A stretch of DNA of 64,000 nt from MPNO01 sp965200535 (GCA_965200535.1 CBDAUF010000002.1:1116001-1180000); one strand, 5' to 3'; shown: positions 8,576 through 17,040, counted from the stretch's first letter. The notes: generated by a model not told the origin, from the sequence alone. A program made the numbers and translations.

Positions 8576-9694
8576 TCACGCCTCGCCCCAGATTTCGTGG
8601 GCCAGCGCGACAACGAGGTCCAGCTTCCGCCGCTGGTCGTCGTGGCCGATCTTATTGCCGTGCTCGGTCGAGGCGAAACCGCACTGCGGTGCGATTCCGA
8701 GCTGGTCGATGTCGGCGTATCTGGACGCCTCGTCGAACTTGCGCTTCAGGTCGTCGATGCTCTCCAGTTCCGGCGTCTTGGTGGTGATGAACCCGGGCAG
8801 GACGCGCTGGCGCCCCTTGGCCAGCAGGCCGAGCGGTTCGAGCCCGCCCGCCCGCTCGGTGTCGTATTCCATGAAGAAGATATCGACGCCGGTCTTGTTG
8901 AACACCGCGTCGGCGGCCGGATCGTAGGCGCCCTCCGCGGCGTAGGCCGACTGGAAATTGCCGCGGCACAGGTGCATCGCCACGATCATGTCGTCCGGGC
9001 GGTCCTTGATCGCCTCGTTCATCATCCAGGCGTAGCGGTCGATCAGCCGGTCCGGATCGTGGCCCTCCGCCTCCTTGGCGGCGCGATGCTTCGGATCGCA
9101 GAGATAGGCGAAGAAGATGTCGTCGAGCTGGATGTAGCGGCAGCCGGCGTCGTAGAACGCCTGCACCGCCTTGCTGTAGGTCGCCGCGATGTCGGCCAGC
9201 AGGATATCGGTATCGCTGTATTCGGGCACGTGGATGTCGTCCTGCGCGGTGCGGAAGTGACAGCAGCTCGGCCCCGGGATGGAGATCTTGGGAACGACTG
9301 TCGCGTGGGAAGCGACGAACCGGAAATGGTCGAGCATCGGGTGGTCGTCCGGGAAATCGAGCTTGCCGCGGATCGTCGGGTAAAGGGGCGGGATGCGGGC
9401 CCCCGCGAACTGGACTCCCTCCGCGCGCCTTTCGAACTCGAAGCCTGTCAGCATCCCCATGAAGTCGTAGTGCCAGAACAGGCGGCGGTATTCGCCGTCG
9501 GTGACCGCTTTCAGGCCGGCCTCCTCCTGCATCCGGATCGCGCCGACGATCGCTTCGTCCTCGATCGCGCGGAGTTCCTCTTCCGGCATCGTCTTGTCAT
9601 CGAGGCATTTCCGGCGCGCCTCGGCGACGCTCGCCGGTCGAAGCAGGCTGCCGACATGGTCGGCGCGGAAAGGCGGGCGGGGTTCGTCGGTCAT
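8576..9694 (-). CDS. cobalamin-independent methionine synthase (MetE C-terminal)-family protein
   Basis: A 372-residue UROD/MetE-like TIM barrel corresponding to the catalytic C-terminal half of MetE. All four zinc ligands of the family are visible: H241 and C243 (MHLCRG), E276 (FFMEYD) and C338 (PQCGF). The N-terminal half of full-length MetE is missing, as in archaeal core-MetE and in proteins acting on other methyl donors or thiols. The ATG at 9694 follows CAGGA. A perfect TATAAT lies on this strand at 9729-9734. It is divergent from the TPP-riboswitch gene. Homocysteine or another thiol is the likely acceptor. Confidence 0.85.
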   Translation of the reverse strand: MTDEPRPPFRADHVGSLLRPASVAEARRKCLDDKTMPEEELRAIEDEAIVGAIRMQEEAGLKAVTDGEYRRLFWHYDFMGMLTGFEFERRAEGVQFAGARIPPLYPTIRGKLDFPDDHPMLDHFRFVASHATVVPKISIPGPSCCHFRTAQDDIHVPEYSDTDILLADIAATYSKAVQAFYDAGCRYIQLDDIFFAYLCDPKHRAAKEAEGHDPDRLIDRYAWMMNEAIKDRPDDMIVAMHLCRGNFQSAYAAEGAYDPAADAVFNKTGVDIFFMEYDTERAGGLEPLGLLAKGRQRVLPGFITTKTPELESIDDLKRKFDEASRYADIDQLGIAPQCGFASTEHGNKIGHDDQRRKLDLVVALAHEIWGEA

Positions 9695-9728
9695 CGGGGT
9701 ATTCCTGTCGGGCTTGCACCAACGAGCG

Positions 9729-9756
9729 ATTATAGGGGCCGAAAGCTGTTCAGTCA
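9729..9756 (-). promoter_or_regulatory. promoter of the MetE-like gene
   Basis: A perfect TATAAT -10 hexamer occupies 9734-9729 on the minus strand. A partial -35 (TGACTG) lies 16 bases upstream at 9756-9751. Transcription would begin near 9722, leaving a leader of about 28 bases with a CAGGA ribosome-binding site before the ATG at 9694. Confidence 0.55.
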
Positions 9757-9837
9757 TGCCGCTGCAGGCGGGCGAGCGGCGACGGAACGGGATCCACGAA
9801 GCGCTTGACGCGCGGGGCGGGGCCGTCCACCGTACCG

Positions 9838-9925
9838 GTCGGCTGGGGTGTCCGGCGGTCGCGCCGGGCTGAGAGCAAACCCACGGAACCTGATCTGGAT
9901 CATGCCAGCGAAGGGAGCACCCGAC
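9838..9925 (+). ncRNA. TPP (THI-box) riboswitch aptamer
   Basis: The conserved thi-box elements occur in order: GGGGTG (9845-9850), GGCTGAGA (9867-9874), ACCC, then GAACCTGATCTGG (9886-9898) and ATGCCAGCGAAGGGA. P1 can form between GTCGG (9838-9842) and CCGAC (9921-9925). The variable P3 stem pairs CCGGC (9852-9856) with GCCGG (9863-9867). A TTGACG -35-like element at 9805-9810 places a transcription start close to the aptamer. Binding of thiamine pyrophosphate should reduce expression of the phosphotransferase gene downstream. No separate expression platform is evident, because the coding region begins within or right after the aptamer. Confidence 0.95.
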
Positions 9926-11005
9926 ACGGGAATCGATCTTGAGGCGGCGCTCGCCGGTCTGCGTCGGGTGGACGGATTCGCCGGGATCGCGCCGCACGCA
10001 CTGCGGCCGATGCCCGTCAAGGGGCTGTTTCACGACCATGTGAGCGTCGCCGGAACCCCTTGGTTGCTGCGCCTGCCGCGCGCGAGCCAGTTCGAACTCG
10101 CCCCCGGAGACAATCTCGACTACCAGCAAGCCTGTTTCGCCCATGCCGAGCCGAGCGGATGCACGCCCGCGCTCGCCGGCCGCATCGAGCCTCGCAGCGG
10201 GCTCGCCTACGGCGGTCTGGTCGTCGAGCGGATCGAGGGCGGGGCCGCGCGGCTGCCGGACGACCTCGCGGCGATCGCGGCCTGCCTCGCCGGCATCCAC
10301 GCGTTGCCCTCGCGGCCCGAGCGGATGCGCGCGCCGCTCGCCGTCCACGCCGACCCGATTGCCGGCATACTCGGTTTCATCGAGCCGCAGGCGCGCTACT
10401 TCGACCGTGCGGAACTCTCGCCGGCCGCGCGGAGCCAGATCGCCGAGGAGTTGGTCTGGGCGCGGGCCTGCGCGGTGCGCTACGCCGGTGCCCGCCAGCC
10501 GATAACCCTGTGCGTCACCGACGCCCATCCCGGCAACTTCCTGGTCGAGCGGAGAGAGGAGCGGCGGCGCGCGGTCTTCGTCGATCTCGAAAAGGCGCTC
10601 TACGGCTCGCCGGCCGTCGACGCGGCGCATGCCAGTCTCTACACGTCGACGATGTGGGATCCGGACTGCGCCTGCACGCTGTCTCACGACGACGTCCGCC
10701 GGTTCTACGCCGCCTATCTCGCCCTTGTTCCGGACGCTCTGGCGACCGCGCTCAGGCCGTGGTTGATGCCGATGCGCCGCCTCACCTGGCTTCGCACGAT
10801 GACCTGGTTTGCCAAGTGGCGGGTGGAGGCGGAAGCGCGCCATGCGGGTGCGGCGGACCAGCCCGAGAGCGCGTGGTGGCGGGCTGCGGCCGCCGCGCCC
10901 GGACTGGTGACCGATGTGGCGCGGCGCATCGACGGGTTCTTCGAGGCCGACACCATCGCCCGGGTACGGGAAGAGTGGCTGGGCGCGATCGATTTCGCCG
11001 CCTGA
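9902..11005 (+). CDS. TPP-riboswitch-linked phosphotransferase (APH/choline-kinase fold)
   Basis: A protein kinase-like small-molecule phosphotransferase, 367 residues from the in-frame ATG at 9902. Catalytic D207 and N212 lie in TDAHPGN, and the metal-binding DxE (D228, E230) is in VDLEKA. The usual His two residues before the catalytic Asp is a Val. The TPP riboswitch immediately upstream points to a thiamine-related substrate, for example thiamine kinase-like salvage. That is inference, since the protein is longer than E. coli ThiK. The ATG lies inside the aptamer; the next in-frame option is a GTG at 9968 without a clear Shine-Dalgarno sequence. Confidence 0.8.
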   Translation: MPAKGAPDTGIDLEAALAGLRRVDGFAGIAPHALRPMPVKGLFHDHVSVAGTPWLLRLPRASQFELAPGDNLDYQQACFAHAEPSGCTPALAGRIEPRSGLAYGGLVVERIEGGAARLPDDLAAIAACLAGIHALPSRPERMRAPLAVHADPIAGILGFIEPQARYFDRAELSPAARSQIAEELVWARACAVRYAGARQPITLCVTDAHPGNFLVERREERRRAVFVDLEKALYGSPAVDAAHASLYTSTMWDPDCACTLSHDDVRRFYAAYLALVPDALATALRPWLMPMRRLTWLRTMTWFAKWRVEAEARHAGAADQPESAWWRAAAAAPGLVTDVARRIDGFFEADTIARVREEWLGAIDFAA

Positions 11006-11009
11006 CGGT

Positions 11010-12236
11010 TCAGGCGAGGACCGCTGCGCCGGTCTCCGCCATGGCCGCAATCTCGTCGGCGCCGTAGCCGTATTCGCTCAGGATCTCGGCGCTGTGTTCG
11101 CCGAGCACGGGAGCGCCCCGCCGGACATTTGCGGGTGTTTCCGCGAACTTCACCGGAGGGCCCAGGGTCCGGACTGGACCCAGCCGGCTGTGCCCGACCT
11201 CCATGATCATGCCGCGCGCCCTGGTTTGCGGGTCCTCGGTCATTTGCGCGATGTCGAGCACCGGACCGGCGGGGACGCCGAGTTCCTCCAGAATCTGCAT
11301 CAGACGGTCGCTGGTGTGCGCCCTGAACAGCGGCGCGAGCGTCTCGTTCAGCAGCGCGAGATTGCGCATCCGGTCGTCGTTGGTGGAGAAGCGAGGGTCG
11401 GCGGTGAGTTCGGGTGCGCCGAGAGCCTTGGCGAGGCGCGGCCAGTTGGCGTTGTTGCCGGCGCCCACCGCGATCCAGCCGTCGGCGGTTTCGTAAGCCT
11501 GGTAAGGCGCGCTCAGCGGATGCGCGGAACCCAGAGGCGGCGGAGATTCGCCGGTCGCCAGGAACATCGCGGTCTGGTGGAACGTCGCCGAGATGGCCGC
11601 CTCGAACAACGAGGTTTCGAGATATTGCCCCTTGCCGGTCTTCAGCCGGTGCGAATAGGCGGCGACGATGCCGAGCGCGGCGAGGATGCCGGCGCTGAAA
11701 TCGGCGATCGGCGAGCCGACCTTGACCGGCGGGTGCCCCGGCCCTTCGCCGGTGATGCTCATCAGGCCCGACATGGCCTGGGCGATGAGGTCATAGCCCC
11801 CGCGGGCGGCATAGGGTCCGGTCCGGCCGAACCCGGAGATGGTGGCGTAGACCAGCGCCGGGTTCTCCGCGCTAAGATCGTCGTATCCCAGCCCCATGCG
11901 CTCCATCGCGCCCGGACGGTAGTTCTCGATCAACACGTCCGCTGTTCGCACGAGCCTGAGAAACGCCGCCTTGCCCGCCGCCTGCTTGAGATCGAGGGCG
12001 ATCGCGCGCTTGTTGCGGTTGAGCATCATGAAGGCTGCGGACTCGCCCTCGATCGAGGGCGGCGTCATACGGCGGACATCGTCGCCCATCGGCGCGCGCT
12101 CGACCTTGATCACGTCGGCGCCGAGGTCGGCGAGCATGTAGCCGCAGGTGGGCCCGGCAACAACCTGCGCGCATTCGATCACCTTGACGCCGGCGAGCGG
12201 CCCGGTCGCGGTGGCGCCGTCAGCGGTCATGCCCAT
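11010..12236 (-). CDS. CaiB/BaiF family III CoA-transferase
   Basis: A 408-residue family III acyl-CoA:carboxylate CoA-transferase of the formyl-CoA transferase/CaiB type. The N-terminal Rossmann part contains GADVIKVE near residue 40 and NKRAIALDL near residue 77. The probable catalytic aspartate is D149 in GGYDLIAQ. Length and domain order are complete. It starts four bases after the stop of the frameshifted crotonase on the same strand, so the two probably form an operon for activation and breakdown of an organic acid. Either of two closely spaced ATGs (12236 or 12230) could be used. Confidence 0.92.
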   Translation of the reverse strand: MGMTADGATATGPLAGVKVIECAQVVAGPTCGYMLADLGADVIKVERAPMGDDVRRMTPPSIEGESAAFMMLNRNKRAIALDLKQAAGKAAFLRLVRTADVLIENYRPGAMERMGLGYDDLSAENPALVYATISGFGRTGPYAARGGYDLIAQAMSGLMSITGEGPGHPPVKVGSPIADFSAGILAALGIVAAYSHRLKTGKGQYLETSLFEAAISATFHQTAMFLATGESPPPLGSAHPLSAPYQAYETADGWIAVGAGNNANWPRLAKALGAPELTADPRFSTNDDRMRNLALLNETLAPLFRAHTSDRLMQILEELGVPAGPVLDIAQMTEDPQTRARGMIMEVGHSRLGPVRTLGPPVKFAETPANVRRGAPVLGEHSAEILSEYGYGADEIAAMAETGAAVLA

Positions 12237-12239
12237 CGC

Positions 12240-13015
12240 TCAACGCCCCTTGAACACGGGCTTTTCCTTGGCCAGGAACGCCCGGTAGCCCTCGTGGTAG
12301 TCCTCCGTATCGGCGTAGGAGAACGATTCCTCGATCTCTTCTTCGGTGAGCGGTGCGGGGTCGGCCAGACGGTGGACCGCCTGGCGGTGCCAGCGCGCGG
12401 ACAGCGGCGCGCCCTCGGAGATTCGCCGGGCCGACCCGTAGGCCTCCTCTTCCAGGGCGTCGTCATCGACGATCCGGTTGACCATCCCCTTCGCATAGGC
12501 TTCCTCGGCGGTGTACACCCGGCCCTCGAGCGCGATCTCGAGCGCGTTCGCCCGCCCCAGCGCACCGACCAGCGTGCCCAGCAGACCGTATCCGAGATAG
12601 AGCCCGACGAGCCGTGCGGGGACGCCGAGCCGGCTCGACCGGCCGCGATCCTGATATCGCAGGCCGTCGCAACCTCGAAACCGCCGCCGAGGCAGTATCC
12701 GTGGATCATCGCGACGACAGGATGCCGTCCCCTGGAAATAGCCTCGCAGGCGCGGTGGGTCTTGCCCATGTAGCGGCGGGCGAGTTCGGCGTTCGAGTGT
12801 TCGTCCATGAAGTCCGAAATGTCGGCCCCGGCGGCGAACGCATCCGGGCCTGCGCCGCGGAGCACGACGCAGCGCAGGCTGTCGTCCGCCGACAAGCTTT
12901 CGAAAGCGTCTGCCAGCGCATCCCAGCCCGCCGCGTTGAGCGCGTTGCGCTTCTCCGGCCGGTTGATCGTGACCGTCGCAATACCGCCGTCGCAGTCGAC
13001 CAGTACCGCCGTCAT
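12240..13015 (-). pseudogene. enoyl-CoA hydratase/crotonase with a frameshift
   Basis: Crotonase-fold gene split between two frames. The N-terminal part from the ATG at 13015 (MTAVLVDC) reads through GGGFEVATACDIRIAA. Homology then continues one frame over with SRLGVPARLVGLYLGYG down to the stop at 12240. One base appears to be missing at about 12638/12639; restoring it gives IAAGSSRLGVP. The oxyanion-hole residues and the first catalytic Glu (GGGFE) are present. The position of the second catalytic Glu holds Ala (VPARL), so even the intact protein might not be a hydratase. A sequencing error is possible. Confidence 0.75.
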
Positions 13016-13081
13016 GCTCTACTCCACCCCTGAAGTTCTGCCGCCCGCCGCTTCCTGACGTCGGGCGGCCTATTTTGCCTG

Positions 13082-13159
13082 AGCGGCGGAGCCGCTGCCA
13101 GACCGGCCCGCGGTCTGGCCGGCGATCGAGCATCGTGCTGTTGCCGCCGCGTGCGGCGG
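13082..13159. repeat. three successive perfect hairpins in a divergent intergenic region
   Basis: Three inverted repeats sit between the divergent crotonase genes: a 6-bp stem at 13082-13096 (AGCGGC/GCCGCT), an 8-bp stem with a 5-base loop at 13098-13118 (CCAGACCG/CGGTCTGG), and a 7-bp arm pair at 13144-13159 (CCGCCGC/GCGGCGG). None is followed by a T-run on either strand, so they are not standard terminators. They may be operators or simply GC-rich structure. Confidence 0.6.
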
Positions 13160-13201
13160 TGTGGCCTTATGGTTTCCATCAGTCATGCATTGGAGGATCG
13201 G

Positions 13202-14008
13202 GTGACCGAGTTGTCCGAACAACGCAGTGCCCTGCTCGCCCGGTTGGATGGGCTCCGCTGGGAGATCGATGCCGGGAGCGGGCAGGGGACGCTGATCTTC
13301 GACCGGCCGCCCCTCAACGTGGTGAGTTTTCCCGCCCGCGCCCAGTTCGCCGCCCTCCTCGAGGAACTCGACGCCCATCCGGCCGTCCGGGTCATCGTAA
13401 TCCGCGGCGCCGGCGGCGTATTCAGCTCGGGCGGTGACATCGCCGGGTTCCAGAAGGTGCCTGCGGACGGCATGGCCGACCTCGCACGGGCGGTGGCCGC
13501 TCCCGAACGTTGCCGAAAGCCGGTGATCGCCGCCATCGAGAAGTACGCGATGGGGGTGGCCTTCGAGATCGCGCTCGCCTGCGATTTCAGGATTGCTGCC
13601 GAAGGCGCCGAATTCGCCCTGCCGGAGATCAATCTCGGTGCGATACCGGGCTCGGGCGGCACCCAGCGGCTCGCCCGTATCGCCGGCCTCGGACGTGCCA
13701 AGGAGATGATCATGCGCGGACGCCGCATCGGTGCCGCGGAGGCTGAGGCATGGGGTCTATTGAGCGAGATCGTTCCGCCGGACGGGCTGGACGAGGCCAT
13801 CGCGCGCTGGGTCGCCGATCTCGCGGCGCGGCCGGGCATACCGCTCGCGACCCTGAAACAGGTTCTCAACGAGGCCTACGAAGCGCCGCTTTCCGCCGGT
13901 CTGCGGGCCGAAGGTCAGGCGTTCGAGAAAATCCGTTTCGGCGAGGCGTTCACGCGCGGGATCGAGGCGTTTCTGGCTAAGAGGAAGCCCGATTTTTCCG
14001 ATCTCTGA
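13202..14008 (+). CDS. enoyl-CoA hydratase/isomerase family protein (crotonase)
   Basis: A 268-residue crotonase. The GTG at 13202 was chosen because GGAGG lies five bases upstream. Both catalytic glutamates of the hydratase family are present, in VAFEIALACD and LPEINLGAIPGSGGTQRL, and the oxyanion-hole segment FSSGGDIAGF is conserved, so an active acyl-CoA hydratase or isomerase is expected. It is divergent from the crotonase pseudogene and CoA-transferase and convergent with the TPP-dependent enzyme gene. The particular acyl-CoA cannot be stated. Confidence 0.9.
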   Translation: MTELSEQRSALLARLDGLRWEIDAGSGQGTLIFDRPPLNVVSFPARAQFAALLEELDAHPAVRVIVIRGAGGVFSSGGDIAGFQKVPADGMADLARAVAAPERCRKPVIAAIEKYAMGVAFEIALACDFRIAAEGAEFALPEINLGAIPGSGGTQRLARIAGLGRAKEMIMRGRRIGAAEAEAWGLLSEIVPPDGLDEAIARWVADLAARPGIPLATLKQVLNEAYEAPLSAGLRAEGQAFEKIRFGEAFTRGIEAFLAKRKPDFSDL

Positions 14009-14013
14009 CGGCG

Positions 14014-15621
14014 TCAGCCTCGCAGGGCCTTGAACTGGCTGGCGTAGCCCCCGGGGTCGACGGCGACATCGATCACCGCCGGGCCGGGCGCCGCGAAGGC
14101 CTGCGCCAGCGCCGGAGCCAGAGCGTCCGCCCGATCGACGCGAACCCCCGCACAGCCCATGCCCCGCGCCACCGCGGCGAAGTCGATCCGGGCGGTGTGC
14201 ACCCCCCTTGCCGGAAGGCCCATGGCCTGCTGCTTGATGTCGATGAGCGAGAGGGCGGCGTCGTTGAACACCGCCACGACGATATTGCAGCCATGCTCTG
14301 CCGCCGTGGCCAGTTCGCCTGTGCACATCGCCAGGCCGCCGTCGCCGGTGAACGCGGCCACCGGGCGGCCCGGTTCCGCAAGGGAGGCCGCAATCGCCGC
14401 GGGAAGCGCGAAACCCATTGTCGAGAGCCCGTTGGAGATCAGCACATCTCCGGGCTGCCGCGCCCGCCAGTAGGTCATCGCCGACACCATGTGCGCCCCG
14501 GCATCGACGGCGATTCGGCAATCGGGCGGCGCGGCGTTCCAAGCCGCCTCGACCAACTGCTGCGGCGTCACCGGTCCGCCCTGCGGCGAGGCGAGGGCGA
14601 GGAGCATCTCGCGTTTCAGGGCCGCGATCTCCGCCCTGTTCCAGTCGGCGGTACGGACGAACGGCGCGAGCAGATCGACGGCGCGGTCGAACCGGCCGGT
14701 CAGCGCCGCGTCGGGCTCGCGGTAGTGCGGGCGTCCGCCGACAGCGCCGATGTCGAGGATCGGGGCGGCATACCGCCAGGGCTGCGGCTGAAGCTCGACC
14801 GGATCCAGACCGAACTGAAAGATCAGGTCCGCCTGCTCGAGGCATGCGGCTTCCGCGGCTGCACCGGTAAACAGGCCGACATGCAGCGGGTGGTCGTCTG
14901 CGATCGCACCCTTTGCCTTGTAGGTCGTGAGCACCGGAGCACCGAGCATTCCCGCAAGACGTTCGAGCGCGCCCGCTTGCCCGGCGGTCCGCACGTCGAG
15001 GCCGGCGACGATGACCGGCCGCCGCGATCCGGCAACCAGCCGTCCTGCGCCCTCGCTGTCGAAATCGTCGTCGGGCAAGGGCGGGACCGGCGCCGCCCCG
15101 TCGTCGCCGGGTTCGGCCGCGCGCGCGGCGACGGCACCCGGGAGTTCGATCAGCACCGGCCCGAAGGGCGGGGTCAGCGCCGCTGCCAACAGCGAATCGA
15201 CCACTCCGGCAACCCTGCCGCCGGCGAGCCGCCGCCGCGCCTTCGTCACCGGTTGCAGGAGGGCACCCTGGTCGAGCGCCTGGTGGCTGACAAAACCGTG
15301 CGTCGCCGGATCGATCGAGTCCGAAATCAGCACCACCGGAGCGCGGTCGAGCGCGGCGTAGGCGATTCCGTTGGCCGCGGAGGCGAGTCCGGGGCCGACA
15401 CCGGTGACCGCGCCCGACGGCCGTCCGGTCAGTTCGGCGGAGGCCGCCGCCATCATCGCTGCCGCGGTTTCGGTGCGGGTGAGGACGAACGGAATGCCCG
15501 CGCGGGAGGCGGCCTCGATGACGTGGAGCGAGCCGCCGCCGGGAATACCGAACAGGCGCTCCACGCCCCAGGCCGCGAGCCGGCCGGCCAACACATCGGC
15601 GACGGTCCGGCGGTCGTTCAT
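14014..15621 (-). CDS. thiamine pyrophosphate-dependent enzyme, acetolactate synthase-like
   Basis: A 535-residue protein with the three-domain layout of acetolactate synthase/benzoylformate decarboxylase enzymes: N-terminal TPP_N, central domain and C-terminal TPP_C. The glutamate that activates the cofactor is E51 (TRTETAA). The GDG...N cofactor motif is present near residues 425-455 (FTGDGGLAM and VFNDAAL). The acetolactate synthase FAD-binding signature is not obvious, so a decarboxylase or carboligase of a catabolic 2-keto acid is as likely as acetolactate synthesis. It lies 23 bases upstream of NAD kinase on the same strand. Confidence 0.85.
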   Translation of the reverse strand: MNDRRTVADVLAGRLAAWGVERLFGIPGGGSLHVIEAASRAGIPFVLTRTETAAAMMAAASAELTGRPSGAVTGVGPGLASAANGIAYAALDRAPVVLISDSIDPATHGFVSHQALDQGALLQPVTKARRRLAGGRVAGVVDSLLAAALTPPFGPVLIELPGAVAARAAEPGDDGAAPVPPLPDDDFDSEGAGRLVAGSRRPVIVAGLDVRTAGQAGALERLAGMLGAPVLTTYKAKGAIADDHPLHVGLFTGAAAEAACLEQADLIFQFGLDPVELQPQPWRYAAPILDIGAVGGRPHYREPDAALTGRFDRAVDLLAPFVRTADWNRAEIAALKREMLLALASPQGGPVTPQQLVEAAWNAAPPDCRIAVDAGAHMVSAMTYWRARQPGDVLISNGLSTMGFALPAAIAASLAEPGRPVAAFTGDGGLAMCTGELATAAEHGCNIVVAVFNDAALSLIDIKQQAMGLPARGVHTARIDFAAVARGMGCAGVRVDRADALAPALAQAFAAPGPAVIDVAVDPGGYASQFKALRG

Positions 15622-15644
15622 GATCCCTCCATACCGCTGACGCG

Positions 15645-16412
15645 TCAGGGCGTGAATTGCTCGTTCAGGATTCGTTCTTCGAGATTATGCTCCGGATCGA
15701 ACAGCAGGGTCAGCTTCACCGACCGGTCTTCCTGGACCACGACCGACCGCACATCCCGCGCCTCGGTGTAATCGGCGACGGCGCTGACCGGTCGCCTCGA
15801 CGGCTCCAGCACATCGATTCTGAGCCGGGCCGACGATGGCAGGAGCGCACCCCGCCACCGCCGCGGCCGGAAGGCGCTGATCGGGGTCAGCGCAAGCAGT
15901 TCGGCGCCCAGCGGAATGATCGGCCCGTGCGCCGACAGGTTGTAGGCGGTGCTGCCCGCCGGCGTTGCGATAATCGCGCCGTCGCAGACCAGTTCCGGCA
16001 TCCGCACCGTTCCATCGATGCGGATACGGACCTTGGCAGCCTGTCGGGTCTCGCGCAGCAGCGACACCTCGTTGATGGCGATCGCAGTCGTCTTCGAGCG
16101 GTCGACCGAAGTCGCCTTCATCAGCAGCGGGCGGAGTTCGACCGGCTGCGCAGCGGCCAGCCGCTCGCGCAGGCCGCGGTTGCTGTATGCGTTGAGGAGG
16201 AAGCCCACCGTGCCGCGGTTCATGCCGTAGATCGGCACGTCGCGCCCCATGAAACGATGCAGCGTCTCGAGCATCAGCCCGTCGCCGCCGAGCGCGACGA
16301 TGACGGCGGCTTCCTCCGGCGGGACCGAACCGTAACGCTCCTTCAGGGTCTTGAGTGCGCTGCGGGCGCTGCGCGAAGGCCCGGCGACGAAGGCGATGCG
16401 GTCGCGGTCCAT
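15645..16412 (-). CDS. nadK: NAD kinase
   Basis: A 255-residue ATP-NAD kinase that makes NADP+ from NAD+ in the cytosol. The start at 16412 gives MDRDRIAFVAG; upstream sequence in this frame is low-complexity and unrelated. The family signatures are all present: GGDG at residues 42-45, NEVSLLR and TPAGSTAYNLSAHGPI. The length agrees with alphaproteobacterial NAD kinases. It is downstream of rplI, 64 bases away on the same strand. Confidence 0.95.
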   Translation of the reverse strand: MDRDRIAFVAGPSRSARSALKTLKERYGSVPPEEAAVIVALGGDGLMLETLHRFMGRDVPIYGMNRGTVGFLLNAYSNRGLRERLAAAQPVELRPLLMKATSVDRSKTTAIAINEVSLLRETRQAAKVRIRIDGTVRMPELVCDGAIIATPAGSTAYNLSAHGPIIPLGAELLALTPISAFRPRRWRGALLPSSARLRIDVLEPSRRPVSAVADYTEARDVRSVVVQEDRSVKLTLLFDPEHNLEERILNEQFTP

Positions 16413-16476
16413 GGGGGCAGGCGGTCCTTGCAGCGTCCCGGACCCGCCGCGCGCGCGGGTGCCCGGAAGGGGAGGG

Positions 16477-17040
16477 CTATTCCGCTGCCGGCTCTTCGGG
16501 GGCCTCGACGCCGAACGCGTCGTCGTCGTGCATCTCCTCGTCGTCCTCGTCCCCCGCGCCGATGGTTTCGCCGCGCGCCTGGGCCTCCGCCTCATCCTCG
16601 GTGCGCGCGACGTTTGCGGTGACGGTAACCGAGACCTCGGGGTGCAGTTGCACGCGTACCGAGTGGAGACCGACCGTCTTGATCGGGCGGTCGAGCGCCA
16701 CTTGGTTGCGCGAGATGGTAAAGCCGGCGGCGCTTACCGCATCGGCGATGTCGCGCTTCGTCACCGAGCCGTAGAGCTGGTCGCTGTCCGAGGCCTGACG
16801 GGTCAGAACGACGGTGAGCCCGTCGAAATCCGCCGATACCTTCTCCGCGTCGGCGCGCCGCGCGAGGTTGTCCGCGTCGAGCTGGACGCGCCGCTCTTCG
16901 AAGGTCCGGATATTCTCCCGGGTCGCACGCAGGGCCTTGTTCTGCGGCAGGAGAAAATTCCGCGCAAAGCCCGGCTTGACATCGACCACCTCGCCCATCT
17001 GGCCGAGCTTGTCGACCCGTTCCAACAGAATCACCTGCAT
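16477..17040 (-). CDS. rplI: 50S ribosomal protein L9
   Basis: Ribosomal protein L9 of 187 residues, which binds domain V of 23S rRNA at the base of the L1 stalk. The N-terminal signature MQVILLERVDKLGQMGEVV and the central helix are typical. The last 35 or so residues form an acidic tail rich in Asp and Glu that is longer than the E. coli protein (149 residues) but usual in alphaproteobacteria. Its ATG shares a base with the stop of the DUF2232 gene (TGATG). It is the last gene of the rpsF-rpsR-DUF2232-rplI operon. Confidence 0.97.
   Translation of the reverse strand: MQVILLERVDKLGQMGEVVDVKPGFARNFLLPQNKALRATRENIRTFEERRVQLDADNLARRADAEKVSADFDGLTVVLTRQASDSDQLYGSVTKRDIADAVSAAGFTISRNQVALDRPIKTVGLHSVRVQLHPEVSVTVTANVARTEDEAEAQARGETIGAGDEDDEEMHDDDAFGVEAPEEPAAE

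Noticed and set aside
6598..8613. Long open frame antisense to dctQ-dctM
   Set aside because: Arg/Gln/His/Asp-rich shadow translation opposite two clear membrane-protein genes.
9848..9901. GTG at 9848 as the start of the phosphotransferase
   Set aside because: It would translate the conserved core of the TPP aptamer; the extra residues match nothing.
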